Shown piece after piece: positions 32,148 to 37,914 of a stretch of 64,000 nt of DNA. Within the stretch, counting starts at the first letter, position 1. Each line of letters begins with the position of its first letter. The notes under the pieces were generated by a model, which saw nothing but the letters and a program-made list of their open reading frames with translations, ran no database searches and was not told the origin of the DNA. The stretch comes from Halisarca cf. caerulea (lineage: Eukaryota > Porifera > Demospongiae > Chondrillida > Halisarcidae), in assembly GCA_963170055.1 (NCBI GenBank), contig CAUJGJ010000002.1:3518846-3582845 (forward strand). The letters are read 5' to 3'. A program made the position numbers and the translations under genes.

Positions 32148-34697
32148 GTAATAATAGCCAACAGTACGTAGTCCTGTTAGAACTCCAAGAAGGGAGAAAT
32201 ACAACTGCTGAAAGGATAAGTCTTTGAAAATGGTTGTGCTCACAAAAAGATTCAGTGTCTGGTTTCAGTAGAAAAACAATAATATTCCTCGAACTAGTGG
32301 TGATACAAAGCATTTACAGCTGTTTCTCTTTAAACATCCATTTCCAATACAAAGCTGCTTCAAAAATGCTATGGAAGATTTGCATTCGCATATCTATCAG
32401 GTTGCTCTATTTGGTACAAAATGTCTTTAGAAACATTTTTGAAATATTTGTAACAGTCAAAATAAAGGCAATTTATACAGGTCATAACCATAACAATCAC
32501 TTCTCCACTGTCTCAATATACTGTGTATATACATTGTAGGGGAATACTTTTTCAATATCTGTACATACCTTCTAAAGTAAAAAATTCTAGAATAGCACTT
32601 GCTAAATACATGGATAAAGCAACAAAACGTAAAAGATGCATGTGCAAAGGTGTCAATTGTTATGGCATATACCTACTGTATAGGAAGGGCTTCTGTTTGT
32701 CACTTAATGCAGTTTCTTATGGTGCCAGATATTATACTGTATCATCAAATAGGATGATGATAGGAATAGGGAACACATAAATCTACATATAGGAAACTCA
32801 CGTGAGTTCCCCAATCATATGAATTCTCTGAATCCGCTTGTAGTCCACTTCACAGCTATCTGCTAAGCCTTTGATTTCTTCTAAAAAGTAACCACCTGTG
32901 AAATGCTCTGTAATGATTATCTCTGCATCCAGTGCAGCTTCTAAGCTGAATAGGAAACAAACTGTCAATTTGAATAAATACTACCAAGCAGTACAATACT
33001 GTACATACCCTACATTTACTACATCTTCAATAAACCAGCTGGGGAAAAAACTAGTTGATTTATTAATGGCTGCTTCCTGTATGAATGAAATAAACTCTGG
33101 AATTCAAATCAAATGGCACACAGGCTAACTTACAACTTGCTCTTCAAGGTAACTCCACACATCATTCATAAAACTATGAGCCTGAGATGTCATCAATTCC
33201 CCATGAGCATAACCCATTTCATATGGTGAACCTTTGGTAAGAAGGCAAAAAGTGTGATTGTATACATTGCTAGAGAACTACCGTTTATCCGGAAATATTG
33301 ACAATCATTAAATGTGGCGATTTGCGCAAGATCAGGCTGTATTTTAATATTAGCGAAAACTAAATTTGGCGGTTGCACAGTAGGACAAAGCATAGTAAGA
33401 AGGTACATGTAAATTTGGTGATAGAAATTTAGCGATTTTGATCCTGACCGCCAAACCGCCAAATTAAAAAAGTCGCCAAAATTTCTGGATATACGGTATG
33501 TACCAGCATACTGCATGACTCGGTAGCAAGAATGATCATGACTGACTGTACATGTCAGAAAGTAATCACGCACAGTTACCAGTAATTTTCAAACAATACA
33601 TGCTTTGCCTACAAGCTAGGGCTTAATCATACACACTTTAATATAGGATTGCCAAGTTCCATCATACCCATCCTCCATATCATATGATGCCATATATTTT
33701 CCAACTAATGAATGGCGTCATATAAAAAGAATAGGGTTTCTGTACTCTGTCAGACTACCCTCCCACCTTCTCATTCAAACAAATTATGCTATGGGCTCCC
33801 ATAAAAGTTGAACCTCTAGAGCAGAAAAGACCAATTCATGACCACAATCTTAGGGAAAATAGACAATCATTGACAAATCTAGACATAGAAAAAATAATCA
33901 GTTTAAGAAGTTGTAAGTGATCTCAGAGCCCATCCAAATACAGGAATCCAGTTACATTGTAGAATGGTTGATGCTAACCAGTCCAGTGCTCATTACTATA
34001 AGCAACTCCCTACAGGTGCACAGTGGTATCCTATGTCAATATTAGGGTGTCCAGGTAATGAATATAGAAAAGGAATTGTTAAACATATGAGAGAGACTCG
34101 CTACGACAGGAGCATAAAGAGACAAAGTGTTTGGCTTTTGCCATCATCATATTTTACTGGAATATGTTTACGTTTACAATACTTACACCACACAATACAT
34201 CTCGTTACAATACAATGTGTTCTATTGACCAATTATTCATGTAGCTTCACCCTAACTATTTACAATGCTGTCCGTTAGATGGGGCTTCAATGTGGCAAAT
34301 GCTTTCTGAGAGCATTTCCACCATTTCCGCCATTTCTCCTTGCCCGGTACAAGGTGATATGTGACAGGAAATTTGATTGGGTGCAAATTAGTAATTGTTT
34401 ACACTTGCTTAGAAGACTAGCAAGCTCAGCACAAGTACATAGCTACAGAACTTCACCATAGTAACAATGTACATCTCTATTCGACATTGATAGACTTTCT
34501 CTCCCCCCCATTTTTGGCTGCCGACTAAAACACTGGGTATAAGTAAAACCAATTTTGCACTTACCCCATACATGAACAATGTGAATCAAGTCATCTCCAT
34601 TGCCAGCTGAGTAAAGCTTGCCATTCTTCACACTCTTCAAGAATTTGGGTGGGTCACTTTGTACAGGGTTAAGGTTTGGCTTTGCTCTGGGATCAGG
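8178..34697 (-). CDS. dcd1-like C45/AAT-family Ntn-hydrolase gene, eight exons, 5' end not found
   Basis: Eight minus-strand exons (34697-34565, 33231-33134, 33076-33009, 32945-32802, 18685-18594, 17893-17694, 17624-17514, 8561-8178) have GT-AG borders and compatible phases. They total 1230 nt, giving 409 codons plus a stop with no interruption. Family-like landmarks in order are [15 protein letters not shown] before a Cys (K-G-Q-C-S-M-F-G), L-D-W, a W-I-G-S-I-T-G-M stretch, L-R-D-I-L-Q-F-D, a conserved R-T-C, and a terminal A-Y-D-R. These recall Dictyostelium dcd1A/dcd1B and the acyl-CoA:6-aminopenicillanate acyltransferase (C45) fold. In that family an internal Cys becomes the N-terminal nucleophile after self-cleavage; here the Cys of G-Q-C-S-M is my candidate (inference). 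Substrate unknown; lysosomal or secreted amidase or acyltransferase activity is plausible. No initiator Met or signal peptide was found, so at least one upstream exon is missing. The even reading frame argues for a live gene. Confidence 0.82.
9452..9823. mobile_element. TA-flanked MITE with internal ACGT palindromes
   Basis: The ends CAGTAGACCCTCGATTATCT and ...ATAATCGAGGATCTACTG are inverted, with TA on both sides. Two further hairpins lie inside, built on GTACGT repeats (about 9632-9660 and 9668-9703). It is non-coding, lying in the 9 kb intron of the dcd1-like gene. Confidence 0.8.
9830..11240. other. Intronic stretch without recognised features
   Basis: Intronic AT-rich DNA. Short open frames on both strands have no motif. 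A LINE-3'-like stem (AGCCTTTAGCTATTGGCTAT) follows at about 11260. Confidence 0.4.
11252..11300 (-). repeat. LINE-type 3' end hairpin
   Basis: Read on the minus strand it gives a CCGGGTGCCTGTTGGAATAG start, then a stem-loop of GCCAATAGC / GCTAAAGGC type. The same pattern follows the LINE tail at 5290-5335 and recurs at about 2545, 50160, 50905 and 56150. Confidence 0.5.
11813..11935. mobile_element. Hairpin MITE (CCAGGTGT...CTGCAG arms)
   Basis: The left arm (ATTAGTTCTATCATGTCCAG..GCTGCAG) and right arm (CTGCAGTACACCTGGACAGG..AACTAAT) are inverted. The inner loop repeats the symmetry (GACCTCGGGC / GCCCTCGGTC). It is non-coding. Confidence 0.75.
12324..12508. mobile_element. Degenerate TA-flanked MITE
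   Basis: Imperfect inverted ends (GAGACCTCACTTATCCACAC and GTGCGGATAAGTGATGTTTG) are flanked by TA. Internal repeats read ATCCAGTTCCCTT. It is diverged. Confidence 0.55.
12673..13015. repeat. Dispersed about 345-bp repeat with two hairpins, copy 1
   Basis: Nearly identical to 40595-40963. It contains an AATTGTTTTGAAAACAATTG / CAATTGTTTTCAAAACAATT hairpin and a second stem, CAAGTAATTCGAG / CTCGAATTACTTG, around a GTGGGGC-GCCCCCAC centre. It carries an (AT)n run near 12735 that copy 2 lacks. Non-coding; class unknown. Confidence 0.85.
13146..13371. mobile_element. Inverted-repeat element in intron
   Basis: Arms ATCATATACCATATAGGCGC... (13146-13178) and the complement of 13343-13371 (CTATCATATAGACACTAATT) match imperfectly. 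The span is about 226 bp and non-coding. It resembles the larger MITE at 17923-18539 in having an open TTTTCGCGA-like interior. Confidence 0.55.
13958..14194 (+). repeat. Long interrupted (TG)n microsatellite
   Basis: About 235 bp of TG repeats interrupted by short GGGTA, CGCG and TTTG segments. All open frames through it are artefacts of the repeat. Confidence 0.97.
14608..14683 (+). repeat. (TG)n microsatellite
   Basis: An uninterrupted TG run of about 75 bp, followed by TATACAAGAACCATAC, the same right flank as the 13958 array (near 14280). The two arrays and their flanks look duplicated. Confidence 0.95.
14850..15440 (-). repeat. Inverted copy of the 2090-2680 repeat
   Basis: Shares, in reverse orientation, GAGCGTAAGGGAG, GGGATTCT, GGTATTGCTCG, GACAATTAGTCCCACCGATTG and TTACTAAAAGAGGCACTTAC with 2090-2680. 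It is a dispersed element without coding capacity. Confidence 0.75.
15441..16315. mobile_element. About 875-bp TIR element, non-coding
   Basis: The left end ATACCATAGACCCTCTAAAC...CGGGACTGGAATCAT and right end ATGATTCCAGTCCCG...GTCTATGGCTAT are inverted. Homology continues inward through GTGACCATGACTGTTAA. No transposase motif was seen. It lies inside the 9 kb intron. Confidence 0.72.
16320..17513. other. Intron remainder upstream of exon F
   Basis: A mostly unique-looking AT-rich intron with a small palindrome (ACCATAGATCTATGGT near 16732). No exon was seen here until the donor at 17513. Confidence 0.4.
17514..17624 (-). CDS. dcd1-like gene, exon F
   Basis: Acceptor GTACTTCAG and donor GTGAGT bound exactly 37 codons. 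Residues include [21 protein letters not shown] and G-V-G-D-G-K. The intron before it is 69 bp; the intron after it is 8952 bp. Confidence 0.85.
17694..17893 (-). CDS. dcd1-like gene, exon E
   Basis: Acceptor TCTATTCCAG, donor GTATGT, 200 nt. It encodes the core of the domain: [35 protein letters not shown] and F-G-I-P-F-T. The split Gly codon joins exon D in phase. The intron between D and E (700 bp) is almost wholly a MITE. Confidence 0.85.
17923..18539. mobile_element. 617-bp MITE filling the D-E intron of the dcd1-like gene
   Basis: The ends TACCATAGAGGTATTTATTT and ...AAATATATACCCCTATGGTA are inverted, with further matching TTTTCGCG-type blocks. It occupies 617 of the 700 intron bases; without it the intron would be about 83 bp, close to the other short introns of this gene. 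No transposase. Confidence 0.82.
18594..18685 (-). CDS. dcd1-like gene, exon D with candidate nucleophile Cys
   Basis: The exon opens after ACACATATTAG and ends at GTAAGT (92 nt). It begins [10 protein letters not shown] and ends L-R-A-L-D-W-N-V-D. In C45-type Ntn-hydrolases a Cys at this place becomes the amino terminus of the mature chain; assigning that role here is an inference. The preceding intron is 14116 bp and packed with RT-RLE elements. Confidence 0.83.
18690..19260. other. Intron start (minus-strand downstream of exon C), no feature
   Basis: Unremarkable AT-rich intron between exon D and the first RT-RLE fragment. Confidence 0.4.
19265..20423 (+). pseudogene. RT-RLE retrotransposon, 3' half (copy E4)
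   Basis: 5'-truncated within the thumb region (L-A-P-S-A-F-L-A-S). It then has frame breaks, an E-S-G-A-W-L block, a zinc knuckle C-T-Q-C-x9-H-G-L-S-C (about 19678-19731), an in-frame stop, and a nuclease motif R-P-D (19855) followed after 15 residues by W-D-A. The tail, A-V-E-T-L-G-A-F-G to V-L-G-P, ends at the stop at 20242-20244. A 3' UTR and a (TTA)n tail follow to about 20423. It lies in the 14 kb intron of the dcd1-like gene, on the opposite strand. Confidence 0.82.
20424..20632 (-). pseudogene. RT-RLE retrotransposon, tail only (copy E5)
   Basis: Only the last codons survive: minus-strand reading gives [10 protein letters not shown], ending in a stop at 20566-20568, then a short 3' UTR running into an (AAT)n tail. 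It faces copy E4 tail to tail, their TTA tracts meeting at about 20385-20425. An extreme 5' truncation, typical of target-primed reverse transcription. Confidence 0.65.
20720..20955 (-). pseudogene. RT-RLE retrotransposon, tail only (copy E6)
   Basis: The minus strand reads V-S-V-L-G-S-L-P then a stop at 20907-20909, parallel to the ends of copies E3 and E4, and an AT-rich 3' UTR. Sequence on both sides is TTA/AAT-rich. Confidence 0.55.
20960..21288. repeat. TTA/AAT-rich low-complexity tract
   Basis: Almost wholly TTA, ATT and AAT repeats, presumably merged retrotransposon tails and microsatellite growth. It contains no gene. Confidence 0.8.
21289..23395 (+). pseudogene. RT-RLE retrotransposon, near-complete 3' two thirds (copy E3)
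   Basis: 5'-truncated just before the RT. RT motifs are [40 protein letters not shown] and catalytic [10 protein letters not shown] (about 21821). A thumb-like region follows, then zinc knuckle C-M-H-C-x9-H-G-L-S-C (about 22771-22824) and R-P-D-x15-D nuclease core (about 22951). One 1-base frameshift lies near 21640. A 17-bp tandem duplication at 22634-22667 breaks the frame between thumb and knuckle. The tail [11 protein letters not shown] ends near 23335, followed by a 3' UTR to about 23395. Apart from these breaks the coding pieces are long and well preserved, so the copy is young. It is convergent with copy E2. Confidence 0.85.
22634..22667 (+). repeat. 17-bp tandem duplication inside RT-RLE copy E3
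   Basis: GTCTGGTGCATGGCTTA occurs twice in tandem. Removing one copy restores continuity from E-S-G-A-W-L into N-A-L-P-C and the zinc knuckle; the frame shift between the two coding blocks equals 17 mod 3. Confidence 0.92.
23333..23545. repeat. Inverted 3' UTRs of copies E3 and E2 (hairpin)
   Basis: About 62 bp ending in TAGGTTTAAATTTAGGTAAT at 23333-23395 recurs as its exact-looking complement at 23483-23545, around an 87-bp AT-rich loop. It marks the tail-to-tail meeting of the two elements. Confidence 0.9.
23483..24702 (-). pseudogene. RT-RLE retrotransposon (copy E2), internally deleted
   Basis: The minus-strand frame (open from 24843 to 23665 together with the E1 tail) reads [53 protein letters not shown] and [11 protein letters not shown] deletion of about 19 bp relative to E3 then shifts the frame. 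At 23546 the sequence jumps from mid-RT directly to the 3' UTR, losing the catalytic YLDD, knuckle and nuclease. The DNA is nearly identical to E3 over the shared parts. Confidence 0.83.
23665..24843 (-). CDS. 392-codon chimeric frame: tail of copy E1 fused to head of copy E2
   Basis: A single uninterrupted frame begins in the C-terminal tail of E1 ([13 protein letters not shown], matching [10 protein letters not shown] in E3). Near 24700 it passes into the N-terminal RT-RLE linker of E2 ([10 protein letters not shown]) and the RT fingers. Neither a native start codon nor a complete catalytic domain is present, so I expect no function. The in-frame junction may be chance or a fusion by recombination. 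Alternatively the element family may naturally carry a similar N-terminal segment, though copy E1 does not. Confidence 0.6.
   Translation of the reverse strand: MAVHMFTPIAVETSGVFGPETRVFLHKLSSRVKSVTLEEKSHFYLTQQLNLEDSTEVIPVTTAPCPAAGDYRDLNDLDSIDLSFTRRIRVLKRIPSGSRVCAAKKLAQLIDRVTKHNDLPSWARLFCFAKLFLRTPKRGGKNHSLSSQVNKIISEEPINDFIRKLSESSSSCVTTRGSSSKQQDINLESLSLSISGKLEEGDFKGAIRLACSEDTVAEYSEANFKILQEKHPDAHPDSLFERGSSEDSLPTPTVSADIVRKAILSFPNGSSGGPDGLRPQHLKDLIGFAAGDGAPPLVNALVRFIALVLEGKTPDPVQSYFFGGSLTALNKKDGGLRPIAVGCTLRRLVAKCGCLYVRDSMADLLLPHQLGFRAPQGAECAVHAARVNMKFC
24702..27550 (-). pseudogene. RT-RLE retrotransposon with N-terminal Cys-rich domain (copy E1)
   Basis: The most complete copy. Translation can start at ATG 27477: a Cys-rich CXC-like domain ([17 protein letters not shown]) over the first 35 residues, then an in-frame TGA at 27271-27269. 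The linker follows ([22 protein letters not shown]), then RT fingers, a frameshift near 26550 and another near 26270, then [11 protein letters not shown]. The catalytic site is changed to Y-L-E-D. A stop follows the thumb. The knuckle is C-Y-H-C-x9-H-G-L-S-R (last Cys lost), then R-P-D-x15-D (about 24960) and a deleted tail. Five or more lesions make it dead. Its 5' end abuts the TTA tail of fragment E0. Confidence 0.85.
27566..27788 (-). pseudogene. RT-RLE retrotransposon, tail only (fragment E0)
   Basis: The minus strand reads [13 protein letters not shown] then a stop at 27725-27727, the same ending as copy E3. A 3' UTR and a (TTA/AAT)n tail at 27569-27605 follow, where the 5' end of E1 begins. 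It forms a head-to-tail series E0-E1-E2 on the minus strand. Confidence 0.7.
28570..28650 (-). repeat. LINE 3' end fragment with (TAA)n tail
   Basis: Contains GGTTCCCCGTTAATACCAAC / GGCTGATGGGGC read on the minus strand, followed by AATAATAAT. The same terminus closes the LINEs at 41580-41660 and 52955-53025. Confidence 0.7.
28795..31985. repeat. Large imperfect palindrome with nested insertions
   Basis: The left arm (28795-29690) matches the complement of 29850-30420 and, further out, 31540-31745. Shared blocks include CAGAGGTCTCATCTTTTG, AATGGCTA..CGAGACTAGG, AACAGCCTCTATTCGA, GTAGGATTGACACAG and TTTTGGTGCATTTTGACA. The right arm is split by other DNA including the MITE at 30599-31188. The outer part is shared with 7280-7910. 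It is probably two inverted copies of one element; no protein motif. Confidence 0.8.
30599..31188. mobile_element. 590-bp TA-flanked MITE (CAGTGGTACCTGTTTT ends)
   Basis: CAGTGGTACCTGTTTTGAGA and its near-complement TCTTAAAACAGGTACCACTG bound the element; TA lies on both sides. Further inward, GAGAGACCAC and complementary blocks recur. It is non-coding and inserted into the large palindrome. Confidence 0.85.
31986..32801. other. Intron segment with (CA)n, before exon C
   Basis: Holds the (CA)n array at 32083-32142 and otherwise AT-rich intron with short meaningless open frames. It ends at the exon C donor. Confidence 0.5.
32083..32142 (+). repeat. (CA)n microsatellite
   Basis: About 60 bp of uninterrupted CA repeats with a degenerate ACACATACAGAC lead. 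Confidence 0.95.
32802..32945 (-). CDS. dcd1-like gene, exon C
   Basis: Acceptor CTATTCAG and donor GTGAGT bound 144 nt encoding 47 full codons. Motifs are [16 protein letters not shown] and R-I-H-M-I-G-E-L, the last being the conserved stretch directly before the candidate cleavage site. The exon ends AC in phase 2 and is completed by the first base of exon D to give Thr. Confidence 0.83.
33009..33076 (-). CDS. dcd1-like gene, 68-nt small exon
   Basis: A short exon between ATACAG and GTATGT. It is the only join found that keeps exon B (phase 0) and exon C (which needs two leading bases) in frame. It encodes 22 residues containing [11 protein letters not shown] and two bases of a Gly codon. 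The introns on either side are 57 and 63 bp. The exon is easy to miss because a nearer acceptor (CCCCAG, inside it) would give stops. Confidence 0.78.
33134..33231 (-). CDS. dcd1-like gene, exon B
   Basis: Acceptor TTACCAAAG and donor GTAAGT bound 98 nt. The split glycine codon from exon A is completed, and the exon then reads [12 protein letters not shown], the conserved start of the C45-like domain, ending in L-E-E-Q-V in phase 0. The following intron is only 57 bp. Confidence 0.8.
33281..33496. mobile_element. TA-flanked MITE (CCGTTTATCCGG ends) in A-B intron
   Basis: The ends CCGTTTATCCGGAAAT and ATTTCTGGATATACGG are inverted between TA dinucleotides. The interior is rich in GGCGATTT / GCCAAAT blocks that also pair. 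About 216 bp, non-coding. It accounts for part of the 1333-bp intron. Confidence 0.8.
33560..34560. other. Remainder of A-B intron
   Basis: Holds a 104-codon plus-strand open frame (33964-34278) with [13 protein letters not shown] and H-M-R-E-T-R-Y-D-R, which I cannot assign. It might be a transposon scrap. Otherwise no feature. Confidence 0.35.
34565..34697 (-). CDS. dcd1-like gene, exon A (most 5' exon seen)
   Basis: The exon follows a splice acceptor after CCAATTAG and ends at a GTAAG donor, leaving one base over. It encodes 44 residues, including V-K-N-G-K-L-Y-S and L-I-H-I-V-H-V-W, the segment that leads into the G-x-P-Y-E-M-G motif of exon B. An in-frame TAG just upstream means the protein does not start here unless spliced. 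The upstream exon with the initiator Met should lie above 34700 on the minus strand; I could not pick it out. Confidence 0.75.
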
Positions 34698-34699
34698 CT

Positions 34700-36148
34700 A
34701 ATTGGCAAATAGTGAGAAAAACAGGAAAGGGAATGATGTGAACTGTTAAAAAAGATAGAGAATATGAGGGATTATATATGCATACATACGTATGTAGTAT
34801 ACAGCGCAGCAAGCTTAATTATTCTTGGTGGTATGCCAAGATGGTCCTCAGACACAAACAGGTACTGGTGACATTTGAAAACAGTGGTGCAAATGTAAAA
34901 GGACATGCAGATGGTTTATTCTCAGCAATGTACAGGATAAGAGGCATGAAACTAAAAGTGTGTGCTATGTTTTCCCCTTATACCCAGGGCTGCATTCACC
35001 CCCACCCCAGGATTTCTGCTGCCCCCTCCCCCTAGACGTGTATCTGAACACACACAAAGGATTCCTCAAAGATAGGATTTATGAGGAAGTGGCTGAAAAC
35101 AAGCTTCAATGCTATAATTTTGGAAGATTTCCTTGAAATCACTGCCATCCATCCCTTATCCCCTCGAACTGTCATTGTTGGTATACTTGAAATGGCATAG
35201 GGTTAGGGACAACGCAGGGAGTATTCGCTCTCCCCTCTCCTTCTGTGACCCAGTTTATGTACAACTACAGTGAAGTACAGTACTCATAAACCTGTTCATG
35301 CAAGTGGCATCAGATGCCACATTATAAAGCCTACATAAAAGCAAATTTCTCTGGGGGGGAGAGAGAGCATACCTACCCCCCCCCCCCCCCCCCCCCCAGC
35401 TAGCAACACCACAGACTTACCCCTCCTACGCAGCTCTCTGCATGAAAAGAAACCCTCAGCATAGTTACTTATCCCCCTGGTCTATGCACATTTACAATCC
35501 CAATTACTTTGCCCCTCCTTAGATTTTAGGCATATCAATTTACCCCCCCCCCCCACAGCCTCAAATCCTTTCCAATACAATTCCAATTTAAAGGCTTGGT
35601 AGGTTCCTAATATATTGCCACCTTGAGAGCCCAATCTAATGTGGGTAATATCACCAAGCCACTGTTGTTGATAAATGTCAGGGAATCTTCTGTAGATCAA
35701 GGCTTGGAGATTACGTATGTGAGTATAAATTAGGAAAGGACTACTAAAACTAAGGCCATCCCATTCTCCTCAGACCAAATTGCTGGCCCAGGATTTTAGA
35801 CTATAGGATGATAGTGAGTTCTACTGCAAAAAGACCTTTGTAGTAAAGGTGCAAGTGGCAGACTGAATTTGGGTCCAATATTAAGCCATTTTCTTCTGCA
35901 TGGCCCAAGAAAATATCTTGCAAAAGTTGTAATAACAGGAGGCAGTAATGTATATATGCACAAGTAAGACATACCGTAGTCGACTTTACCAATGGTCATG
36001 CAGAAAATACATGCTAGTGAATACAAATGTACAACATAAGATAATAATAAGTCATCAAATAAAAAAGGAGCAGAAAGTATGGCCTAACATATGGTAGACT
36101 AGACTTGCAGACCTGAATCTAACCTATCTATCCATCTGTGTGTGTGTG

Positions 36149-36189
<41 letters not shown>

Positions 36190-36640
36190 GAATGTGTGAA
36201 TCATATAAAAACTATTAATTTTATAAAAGGGGAAAAGGAAGTAGGGATGTGTTGTAATTATTATACTAATACGTTCATAAAAACACTGAACCAAGGCAGT
36301 GTTGGTTGTGGCACAGGGCTAGACAGGCACAGCATAAACACTCCATACAGCTAGGGTTCAGTGTGCATGGGTTCTAGCTAGGATTAAAATTTTGGGGAGG
36401 AAGCTTCAGTATTAAGTACTGTACATGTATGTATGTCTGCTGCATAAGACATGACTGTAGTTTGATGTGTGTATTGTATACATACATATGTACAGCAGGG
36501 TGTCTTTTACAATAATGATCAAGGGAGGGGGATAATTACAAATTATAGAAGGGGGCAGATATGTACATACTGTAGTATGTGGTATCCTAGACATCTATCA
36601 AACACATGCAGTGCAATGATGTATGGAGGTGCAGATATGT
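34700..36640. other. Region upstream of exon A: low-complexity patches, no exon recognised
   Basis: Should contain the missing 5' exon(s) of the dcd1-like gene if the intron is short, but no start with a signal peptide and good donor stood out. C runs at about 35378-35397 and 35545-35554 and a (TG)n array at 36138-36190 are present. Confidence 0.4.
36138..36190 (+). repeat. (TG)n microsatellite
   Basis: About 50 bp of TG repeat with one TTTG interruption. Confidence 0.95.
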
Positions 36641-36642
36641 AT

Positions 36643-37256
36643 CAGTGTTCTCCCCAGGTATCTTAAGGCATGTCGGCCCGACATGCCTTCTTTTCTTCCT
36701 AGTTTTTATAGAAGTGTACATCTATGGGCCTTTAGAGTATTTTTAGGAGAACAAATGATGCAAATGCCCAAACTTAAACTAAAATAACCTCTGCGAGTAT
36801 TCTCCATTTTAATGTGATGACATCATGATAACGTACTTTGTGTGACAGCAGGCGTTTTCGTGCTCGATTGGCGTCGCAAGCATACGATCTTTAAGGATAA
36901 ACATAATTTACATTGTGACAGAATCGAAAATAATAATAGAGACCACACAGAACTAGGATCACTGAACTGAACTGTCCACGCTTAGTGGAAGATAAGTTGA
37001 CTGCATCTTTAGAGAAAAGAAGGCATTATAATAGGAAACATAACTGGTAAATCTGCTGGAAGAAGAAGTATATAGCGATTTAGGTGGACAGGAAAGACTT
37101 AGCTCACCCATAATATTTATATAAATGCTAATAGGTACTGACAGCAACTTGGGAATCTTTTTTCCTTGAGCTTTCCTACATCCATCCCTGACAATTTGTA
37201 CACTCAAAGTGGCATGAACTTCAACATGCCTTAAAATATTTCTGGGGAGAACACTG
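36643..37256. mobile_element. 614-bp hAT-like MITE (CAGTGTTCTCCCCA ends)
   Basis: CAGTGTTCTCCCCAGGTATC and its complement ending GGGGAGAACACTG bound the element. Just inside is an odd palindrome, AAGGCATGTCGG-C-CCGACATGCCTT (36665-36689). CAGTG ends suggest hAT, but only a 5-bp TGTAT direct repeat flanks it, not the 8 bp expected. It interrupts the GGTCTGGGGG-type repeat, which resumes at 37285. Confidence 0.72.
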
Positions 37257-37284
37257 TGTATGCGGTATTGCAGTGGAATATATG

Positions 37285-37445
37285 TAACTAGGGGGGTCTG
37301 GGGGTATGGTCCCCCAGGGAAAAGTTGAGGTATTTTGTTATAAGGTGGTATCTGAGGCCATTCTAGACAATTCAAGGTTGATTTTAACACTCAAGCAGGG
37401 CCTTCTCTGTAGAAATTTGCACTACAATTGGAATTTTTTGGGCTA
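37285..37445 (+). repeat. GGTCTGGGGG-type dispersed repeat
   Basis: Same module as 3140-3340 (GGGGGTCTGGGGGTATGG ... CTCAAGCAGGGCCTTCTCTG ... GGAATTTTT). Confidence 0.65.
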
Positions 37446-37449
37446 GACG

Positions 37450-37914
37450 GGAACAGACTTATATATACACAGGGGTTGTCTGGATAGGTGTCACAGTTAA
37501 AGCATCCCCCAGATAGTTTAAACCAGTAAAAATCAACCCCCATCAGGAAAATCTACCCCCCCCCCCCCTCCACCGGCAAACATTGAAGGTGCATATTAAA
37601 TCAGCGGTTGCCATACCAGTCACTGTTATTCAGGGCAAATGCTCAGTTTTCGAAAATTGTAAATACATGAACGAAGAAGACGCCACATTAATATGGCACA
37701 CATGATGTAAGACCGCTGACTAGCATTGTAGACATTGTAGTATTGAATCTTAATATTGTGATTTGTTTACTTCATATATTTCAATATTATATTTTTTATT
37801 ATCATTATTAAATTTTAATTATTCATAAACCACACCAAACACATGTACAAGAACAAAAGAAAAAAATATCCCAATAATACACTAAGATACCAAACTAGTC
37901 AAACAATATGAAGG
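37450..37914. other. Spacer, no gene
   Basis: Contains a C run at about 37558-37568 and, from 37780, TTATTATCATTATTAAA-like sequence that is probably the 3' tail of the RT-RLE copy beginning at 37915. Confidence 0.4.

Noticed and set aside
31998..32313. Cys/Val-rich open frames on the minus strand
   Set aside because: Also microsatellite artefacts of the CA array at 32083-32142.
33964..34278. 104-codon plus-strand frame within the A-B intron
   Set aside because: It looks somewhat protein-like but I recognise no family, start or splice context; listed only in the intron description.
36665..36689. 25-bp palindrome as a transcription-factor operator
   Set aside because: It sits just inside the end of a transposable element, which explains it.
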